Shown here in pieces: positions 34,523 to 45,435 of a stretch of 64,000 nucleotides of DNA. Origin of the DNA: Adiantum capillus-veneris (taxonomy: Eukaryota > Streptophyta > Polypodiopsida > Polypodiales > Pteridaceae); the NCBI GenBank assembly GCA_014529385.2, contig CM043961.1:14024978-14088977 (forward strand), in the 5' to 3' direction. The translations under genes were made by a program, and so were the position numbers. Below the pieces are notes generated by a model. It made no database searches. It was not told the origin of the DNA and saw nothing but the letters and a program-made list of their open reading frames with translations. Every line of letters starts with the position of its first letter. The stretch's first letter is position 1.

Positions 34523-36569
34523 CTATCATTGAAGATAGATCATTGTGAGTTGCTATGGAAACCTTATTCACTCTCGGACGTCTTGAGAGTGCATCAGCTA
34601 CTTGATTATGCTTGCCAGCAATGTGAGAAATATGAAAATGAAATTGTGAAAGGAAATTTGCCCACCTCATTTGTTTGTCGGAGAGCTTGGTCTGCGTCAT
34701 GAAGTACATAAGACTTTAGTGATCCGTACGCAGAATGAAAGGAGTCCCCAATAAATAGTGCTTCCATGAGTCTAAGGCATGTAGAACTGCAAGGATTTCC
34801 TTTTCGTATATAACTAGAGCTTGCTCAACAGGGTCGAGCCTTCGACTCTCATAGCCTATGGCGTGCCCTTCTTGGAGCAAAACAGCTCCAAGGCAATCAC
34901 CACAAGCATCGCATTGGACCTCAAATGGTTTTGAGAGATCCGGTAGTGTAAGTACAGGTTGAGAGATAAGCTTTTCTTTAAGATTTTCGAAAGCATTGTT
35001 CTCCGTAGAAGACCATGTATACCTAACGCTTTTCTTTGTTAGGTCATGTAATGGTCCCGCAATTTGTGAGAACTTTTCTATGAAGCGTCTATAGTATGCG
35101 CACATACCTATAAAGCTTCTTAGTTCATGAAGATTCCTTGGTTTAGGCCATCCTTTTATTACCTCTAACTTGGATGGATCCATTTGGATGCCATCTTGAG
35201 AGATAATGTGACCTAAATACTGAATCTCTTGCAAGAAAAATTCAGTTTTCTTTCGATTAACATAAAGTTTATTCTCTCTTAAAACTTGAAATATTACCTA
35301 GAGGTGTTGCTTGTGTTCCTCCGATGAATTAGAGTAGATGATAATATCATCAAAGAACACTCCAGTGAAGGTTCGATGAGGCCTGAACAGCTTCTCCATC
35401 AAGCGGTTGAATGTCGCTGGTGCATTGGTCAAGCCAAAAGGCATGACAATGTATTCGTAAAGACCAAATGTAGTGCGAAACACGGTCTTTACAATGTCTT
35501 GATCAACTATCCTTATTTGATGATAGCCACTCTTTTGGTCAACCCTACTGAAGTAGGTCGATCCTTGTAGCTTATCAAATAGGTCTTCTACATGTGGAAC
35601 AGGAAACCTATTTTTGATAGTGATCCTATTTAGTGCTCTATAGTCGACACACATACGATATGTGACGTCTTTCTTTTGCACTAATAGCACAGGTGAGCAA
35701 AATGGAGATGAGCTTGGCCTAACCATACCCTTCTCAACTAACTCATGCACTTGCCGCATAATCTCCTCTTGATGAGCTTGAGAAACTCTATAAGGAGGTT
35801 TATTAGGCGGTGAACTTCTTGGAAGAAGTTCAATTGCATGGTCATCATTACCTCGTTTAGGAGGTAGCTCACAAGGGATGTCATCAATAAAAACATCTTG
35901 AAACCCCTTGAGAAAATTGGATAACTCTAATTCCTTTTGGTTGCTTTTATTTTCTTTTGGTAAAGCATTAGGTTCATTTTGAGAGTCTTTAACAAAAATC
36001 ATGTACACGGAAATAGAGCTTTTTATTGACTTGTTGAAAGCTGGTGTATGTACAATGGGGATGGTGTTACCCATTTCCTTACCATCTATATACATGTCTT
36101 TTTCCCTGAACTTAAAGGAGATTCTCCTTTCAGGAAATTTAACATCGGCAGCCAGGCGCTCAAACCATGGTGCCCCTAGGATTACATCCTCATGCTTGAG
36201 AGGAGAGATAAAGAAGTCCTCTTTGTCCACATAGCCTTGGACATGAAGCCTCAATTTCCCAATTAAGGGAGTGACTGAAGCTTCTTGCCCCTTGAAGGAA
36301 CTGTCTGCGGGTAGGACATCTCCCATCTCGTAGGATTGTATTCCTAGCTTGGTGGCCAATTCTATAGATATAAAATTGTGAGTAGAACCAGGGTCAAAGA
36401 GAATAAAAGCATCATGTTCTCTTACCTTTCCCCAAGCATGGCATAGAGGAGATCCATTGTGGTGAGTTTGGTGAGTCTCCTCCTCTTGGATTTCAACTTT
36501 TTTGTACCTATTTCTTTTGGCAAAACAAAAAATAGTGAGTGAGAAGCAATCATATGTTCTGATCACCAA
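34428..36569 (-). pseudogene. Gypsy protease, reverse transcriptase and RNase H
   Basis: Frame 36569-35298: protease 'AFILFDPGSTHNFIS' (D-P-G-S in place of D-S/T-G), then RT with 'VPHVEDLFDKLQGSTYFSRVDQ' shortened here as 'DLFDKLQGSTYFSRVD', 'SGYHQIRI', 'YIVMPFGLTNAPATF' and the catalytic box 'FFDDIIIYS'. After one TAG (near 35297) it continues at 35234-34716 ('YLGHIISQDGI', 'KCAYYRRFIEKFS' region, RNase H start 'FEVQCDACGDCLGAVL'), and after one TAA (near 34713) at 34709-34428 ('RWANFLSQFHFHISHIAGKH', 'VADALSRRP'). Two stops and one frameshift are the only visible lesions. Confidence 0.93.
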
Positions 36570-36878
36570 TCCATTGAAGTTAACTAGGGAATTTATCTCA
36601 AGTCCTACAAAAATCCATAATCTTATTTTTATGCAACAAAACGTAAGAAATGACTGTTTTGATGAAAATGTACTGGTCCATCAACTTTGGAGGCTTGGTG
36701 TGACCAAAAGATGATAAATTTTACAAGTTTCTTATTTTTTCCATGTGTAGTAGGCCTTGAACTATAACCTCATGAAAGGATTTTATAAAATGAGTGGATC
36801 TACTATGGTTTTGGAGGTTTTTTTCAAAACCCTGAAAGGACACTTTTATGTCCTGTTAGGTTACCAACCTAGTGTTAA
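36492..36878. mobile_element. TTAA-flanked DNA transposon, copy 2 (right end only)
   Basis: Nearly identical to 12427-12815 of copy 1, including GGACACTTTTATGTCC, the end TTACCAACCTAGTG and the final TTAA (36875-36878). The left two thirds are missing. It sits between gag and protease of the gypsy element and seems to have replaced the end of gag and the start of the protease part. Confidence 0.85.
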
Positions 36879-36911
36879 AGCTTTCCATGTTCGTGGAGCT
36901 TCACCGTTGGC

Positions 36912-37850
36912 TCATAGGCTAGACCACCATTGTATGGCGGAATTTTGAAAGTGCATAGCTACATGGCATAGCTTAGAGGACTCCGTGAAGCCCTCATCTC
37001 CAAACGCGGCATCGAATTGTTGGATAAAGGCCAAGACTTTGTCCGTAGCACCAAAGGTACCATCATAGGTAAGGAAAGAGATGCTCTTCCCTCCCTCTTT
37101 GAATTTCTTCAACTTGGACGACCTCTTCCATGCGGCATAGGATTTCCTATGGCCTCTTCTTTTTGATGGTTCAAAGGTTGCACCATCACTTTCTTCAGAA
37201 GGTGAAGAATTTGAAGAAGGTGGAGAAGAGGGTGACCTCTTTCTCTCCTTTTTCCTATCTTGATCTTTGTTGTCTTCACCATAGCTTTCATAAGAGGAAG
37301 AGGATGAAGAAGATGGAGAAGAGGGTGTCCTCTTTCTTGCCTTTTTCTTATCTTGCTTTTTATCATCCCTCTTTGAATTATGACGTGGAGAAGAGTGTGA
37401 TGGTCTTCTCCGCTTTGGTGGTGATGGAGAGCGTTTAGCCCGCCGTCTTCGTGGAGCCATCTTCGCCGAGGTGGCGGGAGATTCGCTTCTTTCTCGTTCC
37501 TTCAGTGGAGGCTCTTGAGTTCTCCTTTGGGAAGGAGATGCATCATCAAGAAGTAAATTCTTGAGCCCTTCATATGGATTCTCTTCTTCTTCCCGAATCC
37601 CAGAGAGACCTCTTTTGGTAGTCTCACAAGGAGGCTTCCTACGTGTTCTCTCGTCATGGTGATGAGCTTGGAGAATCCCGTGAGCACGGAGCTGCCGTTG
37701 CACTTCACTTTGGAGAGATGGATTGCCCATGGCTTGTTGAAGCCTAGAAACAAGATAGTTAACAAGCATTGAAGCATCATTAGTAGCTTGCTCATGAGCA
37801 AAATCAAAGTTATCAACATTAATTTCACTCTCTTTACTATTGTCAGCCAT
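36912..37850 (-). pseudogene. Gypsy gag with Ser/Arg-rich domain (truncated)
   Basis: 312 codons from an ATG at 37850. Residues about 1-110 are an N-terminal part with 'LVNYLVSRLQQAMGNP'. Residues about 115-245 are rich in Arg, Ser, Lys and Pro ('KRSPSPPKRRRP', 'KKARKRTPSSPSSSSS'), like SR proteins. Residues about 255-312 begin the retrotransposon gag fold ('FLTYDGTFGATDKVLAFIQQ', 'CHVAMHFQNSAIQWW'). The gag fold stops after the first helix pair, where transposon copy 2 starts, so the zinc knuckle is lost. The SR-like part may have bound RNA or splicing factors. Confidence 0.85.
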
Positions 37851-38252
37851 TCTAACAACTTTTAGGTGTAAAATTTTTAGGTGTACTTTGGCACTTCAAG
37901 CCCTAGTTGCTACTCCTCTTCACCCCTTTAGAAAAAGCACTCAAGCTACTGTACCTGCGGCTCGAATACCATTAATTGCAAGGAATAGAAGAGAGGGTCT
38001 TTCGACACCAAAAGAGCACCGGCTCCTGTCAAGCTTCTAATAGCTCAATAGTGGTTAAGCCGTAGGCAAGCCCCGTAGGACTCCACTATTAAGACCATAG
38101 CACTCGACGGTGATGCCCCGTTAACTGCACGAAGGCAGGCGCACTGCAAGGCTGAAAAATCCCTATTCTACTTACTCACAGGCAATTAATAATACCAACC
38201 ATTTGTAGCTAGCTTGAGGACCTCCCTTCTTGAGCAAGAAAAGAGAAACCTT

Positions 38253-38266
38253 GAGCTCTGATACCA
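38253..38266 (-). other. Primer-binding site, initiator tRNA-Met
   Basis: TGGTATCAGAGCTC on the minus strand matches the complement of the 3' end of plant initiator tRNA-Met. One base separates it from the LTR end ...AATGTTACA. Confidence 0.92.
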
Positions 38267-38267
38267 A

Positions 38268-40596
38268 TGTAACATTTAATGGCCTAATAACTTATGTGTG
38301 GCGGAAATTAGCATGAACATAGTGGGCATTTGATTAGAATAGATTCCTAATGAGAATTACAAGAGTGCTTGGGGGGAGAGAACAACAAAAAGCATAACAC
38401 CTAGTTAGATAGCATCAACAATACTTTCAAAAGAGACAGAAATTAAGCTATTGACAACAGTTGAGGACTGGGTTTGCATGGAGCCGGTCCCCCCTCCAAA
38501 AGGCTTTGTATTATGGTTTCTCCCATCAAGAGAGACATTGTACAATACAATTCTTTGTGTTCCTTCAAGACTAGCTAGTGCAATGAAGATGGAAGCTTCA
38601 TGCACTAAGCAAAACACCTAATCAAACACAACTTGAATTATCCCCGTTCTCAGACCCAAGACCTCACACACCTTCGAAGATGGTGAGAGCTAGCAGGGTA
38701 TGAGAATAAATTGAGAGGAAGAAGGAGTATCTTACGAGAAAGATGTACATCTCCTCACATAATCACTCATATGTAGCATAGCTTAGCTTAGTAATTAGCT
38801 TGGTAGAGGAGATGAGCATGCATTGAAGCTTGGATCTTGGTTGGATTTGCATCCACATGCCAAGAGAGTGTTGATGTAGGCTTCTATCTCACAAGCTTGG
38901 AGTAGGTGATGAGTTCTCCATTAAATCTTGGGAAGAGATAGTCTTCTCTTTCTTCACACATGAGCTTGTGTGAGTGTGTGTGTGATAATGCCTTGCAAAA
39001 ATCAGCCCCCTCTCTCTCCTGGGCGAGCCCTCTTGCTAATTGCTCTTGCTGCAGCCTCATTGGCCCTCCCCAAGTCAAGCCGATTACAACTAAGCAGCAT
39101 AAGTGATATCCTTTTGACATGTGTCCCCCTTTCCCCTTTTGTGAGAGCTTTAGGTAATTAAATAATTAAACTAAACTCTCATTGGACCCCTTTGCCTCCT
39201 GGCCAATAGGAATCAGGCAAGCCATGAGGCTCCTGAATGCTCATTGGACTCCTTGGGAGACTGGCCAATAGTCTTCTAGGAGACTTAATTCTCATTGGTT
39301 TCTTTTATTAAATGTTTTTAAATTAATTAAACTAGATTTACTCTAGCTTAATTCTCATTGGTCCACTTCAAGGGTCATCCAATAGAAATTGGGCACACCT
39401 TGTGGGCATCTGGCCTAGGGAGTTGACATGTGTCCCTCATTCCCTTTGTGTAAAGGGAGCCTGTGTGTGTGTGTGTGGATTTCTCTCTCATCCCCTACCT
39501 TTAGGGCTCGCCCCCTCCCATGTAGGGATGTGCAAAGACTTTTAGGGCACGCACAAAGCATCCAATTTTCCCTAGGGTTGACCTTTGGACACAACCTTTG
39601 AATTTTGGAACCTTATCATTTTGGAAGTCTTAATGGGCTGAACCTTAGGGTCTTTTTAGCCCATTGTTACACATGGCTCTTTTGTAGATGGCCCCCCCGT
39701 TGGATCCCTATTTTCCCTCCTTTGGATCCCTACTGTGGCCGGTCTGCTAGCTTAACCAATATTCTAGCTTTTTCTCCCCTGGCCTTCCCCACATTAAATG
39801 ATCAGTTTCATATGAGAAAATCATTTAGGAGAATTAGATATTGATTATTATGACACAAGCACACCATGTGGCTAAGCATAGGGAGAGCGTGACATGTGCC
39901 CCTTAAGAAAGGGGGTACCCTTTGGGTGAGTGGGAGGTTAAGTCAAAGATTCCCCTACTTTTGGGGCTTTCCCCCTCCTTTTTAGGGTATCTTTTTTACT
40001 CAAGCACCTTATCCTCCATGCATGGGAAGCTTCTCAAGAAACTTGCCTTATCAAGCATGAAAAGCACCTCAAGCACCTTAGTTAGCAAGCATGACAAGAA
40101 CCTCAAGCACCTTAGTCAAGAAGCATGACAAGAACCTCAAGCACCTTACTCATCAAGCATGGCAAGCACCTCAAGCACCATAGTCACCAAGCATGACAAG
40201 CACCTCAAGCTTGGGCCAAGCTCCCACCTCAAGTAGAACCCTAGCTTGCCTAAGGTCTAAGAACTTTTAACATTAACCTTTGGAGGTCTTTAATGAAGCT
40301 AACCCTAAGGTCTTTTAAGCTCCATTAGATGCATGTTGCTCTTTGATAAAGAAGATAAATTCTAGTCATTAGTCCATGTTCCTTAGCGGCGGGTAGAGGA
40401 TATGTTTTTACCCTACGACATCATTCAGGAATGAATGACTAATTCATTTGGTGCTTGGGAGACTTAGCTGCCACAAGCATGTCTGCTCTTTAGTCCATAT
40501 CATACATCCAAAGTAGAGTGACAAGTTCTACTTGGGTGAAAGCATGAATAGGTGGAAAGCTATAAATGTGATATAATTAAATAGCATAGCATGACA
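38268..40596 (-). mobile_element. 5' LTR of the gypsy element
   Basis: The right boundary is inferred: on the minus strand an LTR from TGTCATGCTATG (40596) to ...AATGTTACA (38268) has TG...CA ends and ends next to the primer site, giving about 2.33 kb. It includes a minisatellite at about 40010-40215 and the 554-bp stretch shared with the left LTR. Confidence 0.65.
40010..40215 (+). repeat. 36-bp minisatellite in the LTR
   Basis: About five imperfect copies of a unit containing 'aagcatgacaagcacctcaa' and 'gcaccttagtca', in steps of about 36 bp. The left LTR lacks this part. Confidence 0.85.
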
Positions 40597-40738
40597 TTGG
40601 GGGTGTGTTCACTGGTGCCATATTTCAGACGTCCAAATTTATATTTTAAAAAATGTTATACTAAAAAATTCAGCCTTCACACACCCACTTTGTTTCATGA
40701 GTAGTTGGCAGTTTAAAACACCATGCCCCCCGACCCCC

Positions 40739-40793
<55 letters not shown>

Positions 40794-41190
40794 CGCGCGT
40801 GCGTGCTCAAGGTCTATTGTGCTTAGAGATTCTACTGTGCAAGCTTGGCTGCTTCAAGGACGATTGCAGTAATCGCCCTCTTCTCTTCGAGGTATGTCTT
40901 TCCCATTGAACATGTACACTCTCTACTGCTTGAGCACGCGCGCCCCACCTAGGATCATTTAGCTACATTAAGCAGCATTTGGATCTGCATGAGTTCCACA
41001 CCTTGCTCATTTGCAACAAGAGGCGAGCTTCCGAGTTAATTTGCTAGTCCACAAGCTGCATGCAATCTTGGGGAAAATCCCATATCACATCACCTTGAAT
41101 GCCCTGCTTACAAGAGCACGCCCATGAAGTTCTTGTTTCTTTTAGCAGGGATCATAAGCGAGGGCACACCACGTCTCATGAGTTCATTGG
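40597..41190. other. No recognisable gene; CT microsatellite
   Basis: Contains a long pure (CT)n run at 40742-40790 followed by GC-rich 'gcacgcgcgtgcgtgc'. Nothing else could be supported. Confidence 0.5.
40742..40790 (+). repeat. (CT)n microsatellite
   Basis: A pure run of about 24 CT dinucleotides. Confidence 0.97.
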
Positions 41191-41278
41191 ATGATGTGCA
41201 GGTATATCACTTGAGACGGCATCATGGCACCTTCCTCAAAGCATCCGATTCAAGCAAGAAGCAGTCTAGTTAGGAACA

Positions 41279-42179
41279 TTGAACCACCTTTGCATACGAA
41301 GTTTTGTCATCTTGCCGAGGAATTCCCATGTGTACCATATGCTATGCTTCGCGCATGTATGTAGGGACTATGGCTATTGTGTTGCACTAGATTGCAACAT
41401 GTCTGTTCCCCCTAGAGCTAAGCATATGATTGGTCTGAAGGTGAAGAGTGAGATGAAAGAATCAAGTGCAGGTAGTCACTGTGTCAATTATTTACTACTA
41501 CTATTGCAGGCCCACTTTCCATTGGTAGTTTAAACTCTTGCATATAATGAAATCATTTGCATGTACAGACAGACATTCCAGCAGAGACCTGTATACAAGA
41601 ATCATTGAGGACAAAAACAGAGAGAGGCTCTACGCAGGCCAGTGGTAGGTACCAAAATCAATATTTATGTGTGTATTTTGGGATACTCCAAGTGAGACTT
41701 TGTAAATAGCTTGCTTTGTAGAAAAATCATCACATGCTTCCTCCAACAAGACAATGCATTCCACAAGGAAGAATGGCCTAATTACCCCAGGGATGCAGCC
41801 AGGCCTTGAAGCGGAGTCTACCCGCGGGATGCAACCAGCCCTTGAAGCGGAGTCTGTCGTAGGGGATGCAATACATGGAGTAGTTGAAGACATCTTGATG
41901 GCAAAGTATTCTGCAGTCAAATCACCTAGGCAACAACTAACTCCAAGAAGGCTGTTGCGTTCTCCGTTGAGTGCCAAAGCATCACCAAGTGTGGACACTA
42001 GAGATGATGCATCAGATGAGGCACTTGCAGATGCGGTGAAAGAAACACCCCCTCCAGCGGGGAAGAAGCCAACACCAAAGCGCAAGAAATCGACTCCCAA
42101 GAACTTAGGTGGAAGTCCCACAATGGATATACCTCTTGATTCATTTAGGAAGAGAAAGAAACCAAATGCAAAGCAATGA
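41279..42179 (+). pseudogene. Unrecognised multi-exon gene with basic S/T-P tail
   Basis: Frame 41279-41471 has no ATG at the start that I trust and ends at a GT donor (41472). A GT-AG intron (41472-41568) joins it in frame to 41569-41644 ('RDLYTRIIEDKNRERLYAGQ'), followed by a possible donor. The last exon, from about 41722 to 42179, encodes a basic C-terminus with proline-directed basic motifs: 'KSPRQQLTPRRLLRSPL', 'KPTPKRKKSTPKNLGGSP', 'DSFRKRKKPNAK'. The phase of the last junction does not fit the donor that I see, so an exon or a lesion is missing. The tail resembles the SPTKK tail at 59019-59624 in style. No domain recognised. Confidence 0.4.
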
Positions 42180-42460
42180 GTGTGTTTTTTTTCTAACTTC
42201 ATGCAATTAGAAGATTTCTTTAGAAGGCGTGTGCAATCCATTACACCCCTATTGTATCCATGCTCATTGATGAATCAAGTGTTGGAATTTGTTAGTGACA
42301 TGTCTCTTAATTCTTGGCATCGAGTAGTTGCAAACTATTTGATTTGTTTTTTGTACATGTTTAGTAATATGTTTCTACTTTCTCTTGTCATAGATAATCA
42401 AGAAGCTGAAAAAAGAGGACCTTGCATGAGACGCACTCGCTCTTCAGGGTTTATACATGA

Positions 42461-42682
42461 GGGGTCTGTAGGTTCACTGGCTCAGTCTTATCCTGTGAAG
42501 AATCCAAGAAGGGGTGCTACAGCTTCCAGGGGGGTTACAGGCAAAAAAAAAGTGTCTTTTGATACATTTGAGGGGTCTGTAGGTTCACTGGCTTAGTCTT
42601 ATCCTGTGAAGAATCCAAGAGGGGGTGCTACAGCTTCCAGGGGGGTTACAGGAAAAAAAAAAGAGGCTTTTGATACAGTTGA
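42461..42682 (+). repeat. 111-bp in-frame tandem duplication
   Basis: Two copies (42461-42571 and 42572-42682) of 37 codons each. They differ at a few bases, one of which turns CAG ('SLAQSYP') into TAG in copy 2 and creates the stop at 42594. Confidence 0.93.
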
Positions 42683-42707
42683 TCCCTGCACACCTACTAG
42701 TACTGCT

Positions 42708-43250
42708 GTCATAGATGCCCTTCTTGATGCAGTTGTGGCTATGGGTACAGCTGCCACTATTGAATCTGGCATAGATGCCATTGATGATGCTACCACAGTT
42801 GATGCCTGCACAAATGCCATTGTTGATGCTACGGTAGTTGATGCCTACACAAATGACATTGTGGATGCTATGGAAGTTGATGCTCGCACAGATGCTGCTG
42901 CTGATGGCAATGTTAATGATGGTGGAACAGAAAGTATTGTTCATGCTGTTATAGATTCCCTTCTTGATGCAGTTGTGGCTATGGGTATAGATGCCACTGT
43001 TGAATCTGGCACATATGCCATTGATGATGCTACCACAGTTGATGCTTGCACAGATGCCATTGCTGATGCTACGATAGTTGATGCATGCACAAATGACATT
43101 GTGGATGCTATGGAAGTTGATGCTAGCACAAATGATGCTGCTGATGGCAATGTTAATGATGGTGGAACAGAAAGTATTGTTCATGCTGTCATGGATGCCC
43201 TTCTTGATGCAGTTGTGCCTACGGGTACAGATGCCACTGTTGAGGATACG
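42708..43250 (+). repeat. 240-bp coding tandem repeat
   Basis: Copies start at 42708, 42948 and 43188 (the third is partial), each 80 codons. The translated unit contains 'ALLDAVVAMG', 'DDATTVDACT', 'TNDIVDAMEVDA' and 'GNVNDGGTESIVHA', with a finer repeat of about 13 residues. It is strongly acidic and kept in frame. Confidence 0.93.
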
Positions 43251-44639
43251 AGAGGCATGGGTGAGGAGGTCCTCATTGAGAGAGAAGGTAGAACACGTGA
43301 GGTAGTGGGTGCAAGTGATGTCACAGCTCAAGCCCAAGTGGTCTGTCCAAGTGATGCAGCTGATGACATTGTTGATGCAGAGGAGGCAAAGGGTACATAT
43401 GCCGCTGTTGAAGATATGGGAGGCTTGGGTGAGGAGGACCTCACTAAGAGAGTACCTCGAATAGGCTCAGCAATGGGTAACGGTGATGTCACGGCTTCTG
43501 CCGACATAGCTGAGGCATACGACAGAGCAGTTCAATCGGGAGAGGCAATGGGAGAAGTTCTCGTTGCTGCTACGGACATGAAAGAGGCAAATACACATAA
43601 TACAACTGAGGCATGCATAGAGCAAAATAATGAGGCAGGGAAAGGCGCAGAGTTGCCCACTCAAAGAGAAACTCAATTGGGAGAGGCAATGGGAGAACAT
43701 TTCATGGCTGCTGTGGACACAAAAGAGGCAGTTGCACATGATACAATTGAGTCTTGTACAAATCCCACTGTTGGGAATAACAAAGGTAAAAGTCCAGAGG
43801 TCCCTATGGGTCGAGCGGCTGCTACAGATACAGATGAGGTAGGTACAAACAATGCTGATAAAGAGGCCAAAATTGGACATGAATTTGAGAGGCAAGAGAG
43901 GCAGTGTCTTGTGGTAATGCCAGTACAGATTGTTGCACTGCCTCCTGCGTCTTTTGAGGACAAGAAGACAAGGGACAATTTATGCATCATACTGGATGTG
44001 AATGGGCTTCTCATAAGGAGTTATAAGGTCTCCTTCTACAAAGGAATAGCGAGAAGCAGTATTCCTGATTGGGCAAGATCAAGGTATCAGGTAGTCACTG
44101 CGCCAAATGCTACAGGAAAGATGCAATTTGAATATGTGGTCAGGCCCAATGCATCAATCTTTTTGCATGCACTGCTGCAAAGAGCACAAGTTGCACTATG
44201 GAGCTACATGACCCAGGACAATCCAACACTTGCTTTGAGTGCGTGCTTTCCTAGGCTGAACAAACAGCATTTCCTCGATATTATCAGTCAAGAGGGGTGT
44301 AGAGAGGCAAGCTTCAATCTAAATGAATTTCCTGGGATCCCTCCATGTAGAGTAACGCAAAGCCCATATTTTTCAAGTATTTGGAAGACTTTTGGAAGCA
44401 CCATCCTAAGTTCAACTCTGATAACACATTGATGGTGGATGACACACTCTACAAGTGTCTGCTCAACCCTCCCGGGACTTGTGTCTGTCCTACTTCATTT
44501 GAACCAGCAGATATTTGTCAGTCCCCAATTTACCTGGTTAGCACATTGTTCCCTTGGTTACTATACAAAAAACTGACCTGTTCAAAGTTCTCTAAACTTA
44601 ATGATTGAATGATGTAATTTTATTTTGGTGATATGATGT

Positions 44640-45110
44640 AATTTTATTTTTTTGATATGATGTTGTCATACTCTGATAGAGTCCTGCTACATGGCACACA
44701 TAATAGCATAGACAGGACCATCGGGCTATTATTACACATAGTTATGCTATATAGCACTCATACTGCAAGAAATACTATGACATAATAGCATAGATAGGGA
44801 GATTGGCCTCTTATTACACACACTTACGCTATATGGCACACATAGTGCTCTCAATATGTATTATAGCTCTTTCACATACCACACATCATATCATAGACAG
44901 GAACATTGTGCTATGTGATACACACACTTTTAGTGTATAGCACACATGTTGCTATCTTACTACAATAGAGTCCTTTTATAGCATAGACAGGGACATTGGG
45001 CTATTATTACACACTTGTACAATATAGCACACATAATAGCCTAGGTAGAGACAATGGACTATCTTGACACATTACTTGGCTACATATCACATATAGTAGC
45101 ATGTACACAA
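44640..45110 (+). repeat. Degenerate tandem repeat of about 90 bp
   Basis: Phrases 'atagcatagacaggga', 'gggctattattacacac' and 'tatagcacacat' recur near 44708, 44788, 44892, 44981 and 45030. It lies just 3' of the phosphatase-like gene. Related words continue weakly to about 45420. Confidence 0.75.
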
Positions 45111-45435
45111 CTCCATAACACCCAATGGGTAGCTATTCATAAGAGTGAGATGATTGTAAGAATGAGACATGTTTACCTGAGATTCATCAAGAAAGTGAAT
45201 GGGATGCTCTTGATAATGTTTTCTTCCCAATCGTTTCCGACAAATATCTTGACTAAATTTTTTCAAGGTGCAACATGTTCACAATAGTAACCTCATTATC
45301 TGAAATGTGTGTGATTCTATGCTATGTGCTCTGTGTGGTTGTGTGCTATGTGATACATAGCACAATGGACATGTGTAAGGAGGTACTGAATGGTGAAGGC
45401 TATATAGAACATAATATAAGACTATTAAATAGGTA

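Larger units (their letters stand above)
32191..40596 (-). mobile_element. Chromodomain Ty3/gypsy element
   Basis: Minus-strand element with a 5' LTR (38268-40596), tRNA-Met primer site, Ser/Arg-rich gag, protease-RT-RNase H, integrase with chromodomain, and the remains of a 3' LTR (32191-about 33060). The two LTRs share a stretch of about 551 bp (32191-32741 against 39302-39855) that is nearly identical, including a run of TG repeats that differs by a few bases, and a second stretch (about 32790-32965 against 40350-40540). The outer 1 kb of the LTR is missing on the left side and about 500 bp present in the right LTR is missing from the left one, so the 3' LTR is a deleted version. Confidence 0.85.
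42394..44608 (+). pseudogene. FCP1/NIF-type phosphatase-like gene with acidic repeats
   Basis: After a good AG acceptor (42391-42393) the frame reads a basic segment, then acidic repeats, then an FCP1 homology (NIF, HAD-fold) domain at about 43965-44540. Domain markers are 'LCIILDVNGLLIRSY' (motif I), 'FEYVVRPNASIFLHALLQ', 'VALWSYM', then 'KPIFFKYLEDFWK' and 'NTLMVDDTLYKCLLNPPG'. FCP1/SCP enzymes remove phosphate from serine in the RNA polymerase II tail and other proteins. Motif I has D-V-N instead of D-x-D, as in a plant subgroup with 'DLNG'; activity is doubtful. Lesions: an in-frame TAG at 42594-42596 and a one-base frameshift near 44355-44362, between 'CRVTQ' and 'KPIFFK'. Clearly a homologue, not a working gene as it stands. 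Confidence 0.82.

Noticed and set aside
32191..39855. The 551-bp direct repeat as the complete LTR pair of the gypsy element
   Set aside because: The right copy lies inside a longer unit whose inner end is next to a clear primer-binding site at 38253-38266, so 551 bp is only the shared part of a longer LTR.
41754..42179. Separate small basic protein from the ATG at 41754
   Set aside because: The frame is open upstream to a good AG acceptor, so the ATG is probably internal to an exon; kept as part of a multi-exon gene.
42585..43337. Antisense frame of 250 codons opposite the phosphatase-like gene
   Set aside because: It is the mirror of the in-frame coding repeat; composition is dominated by Ser, Ile, Asn and Cys and there is no domain.
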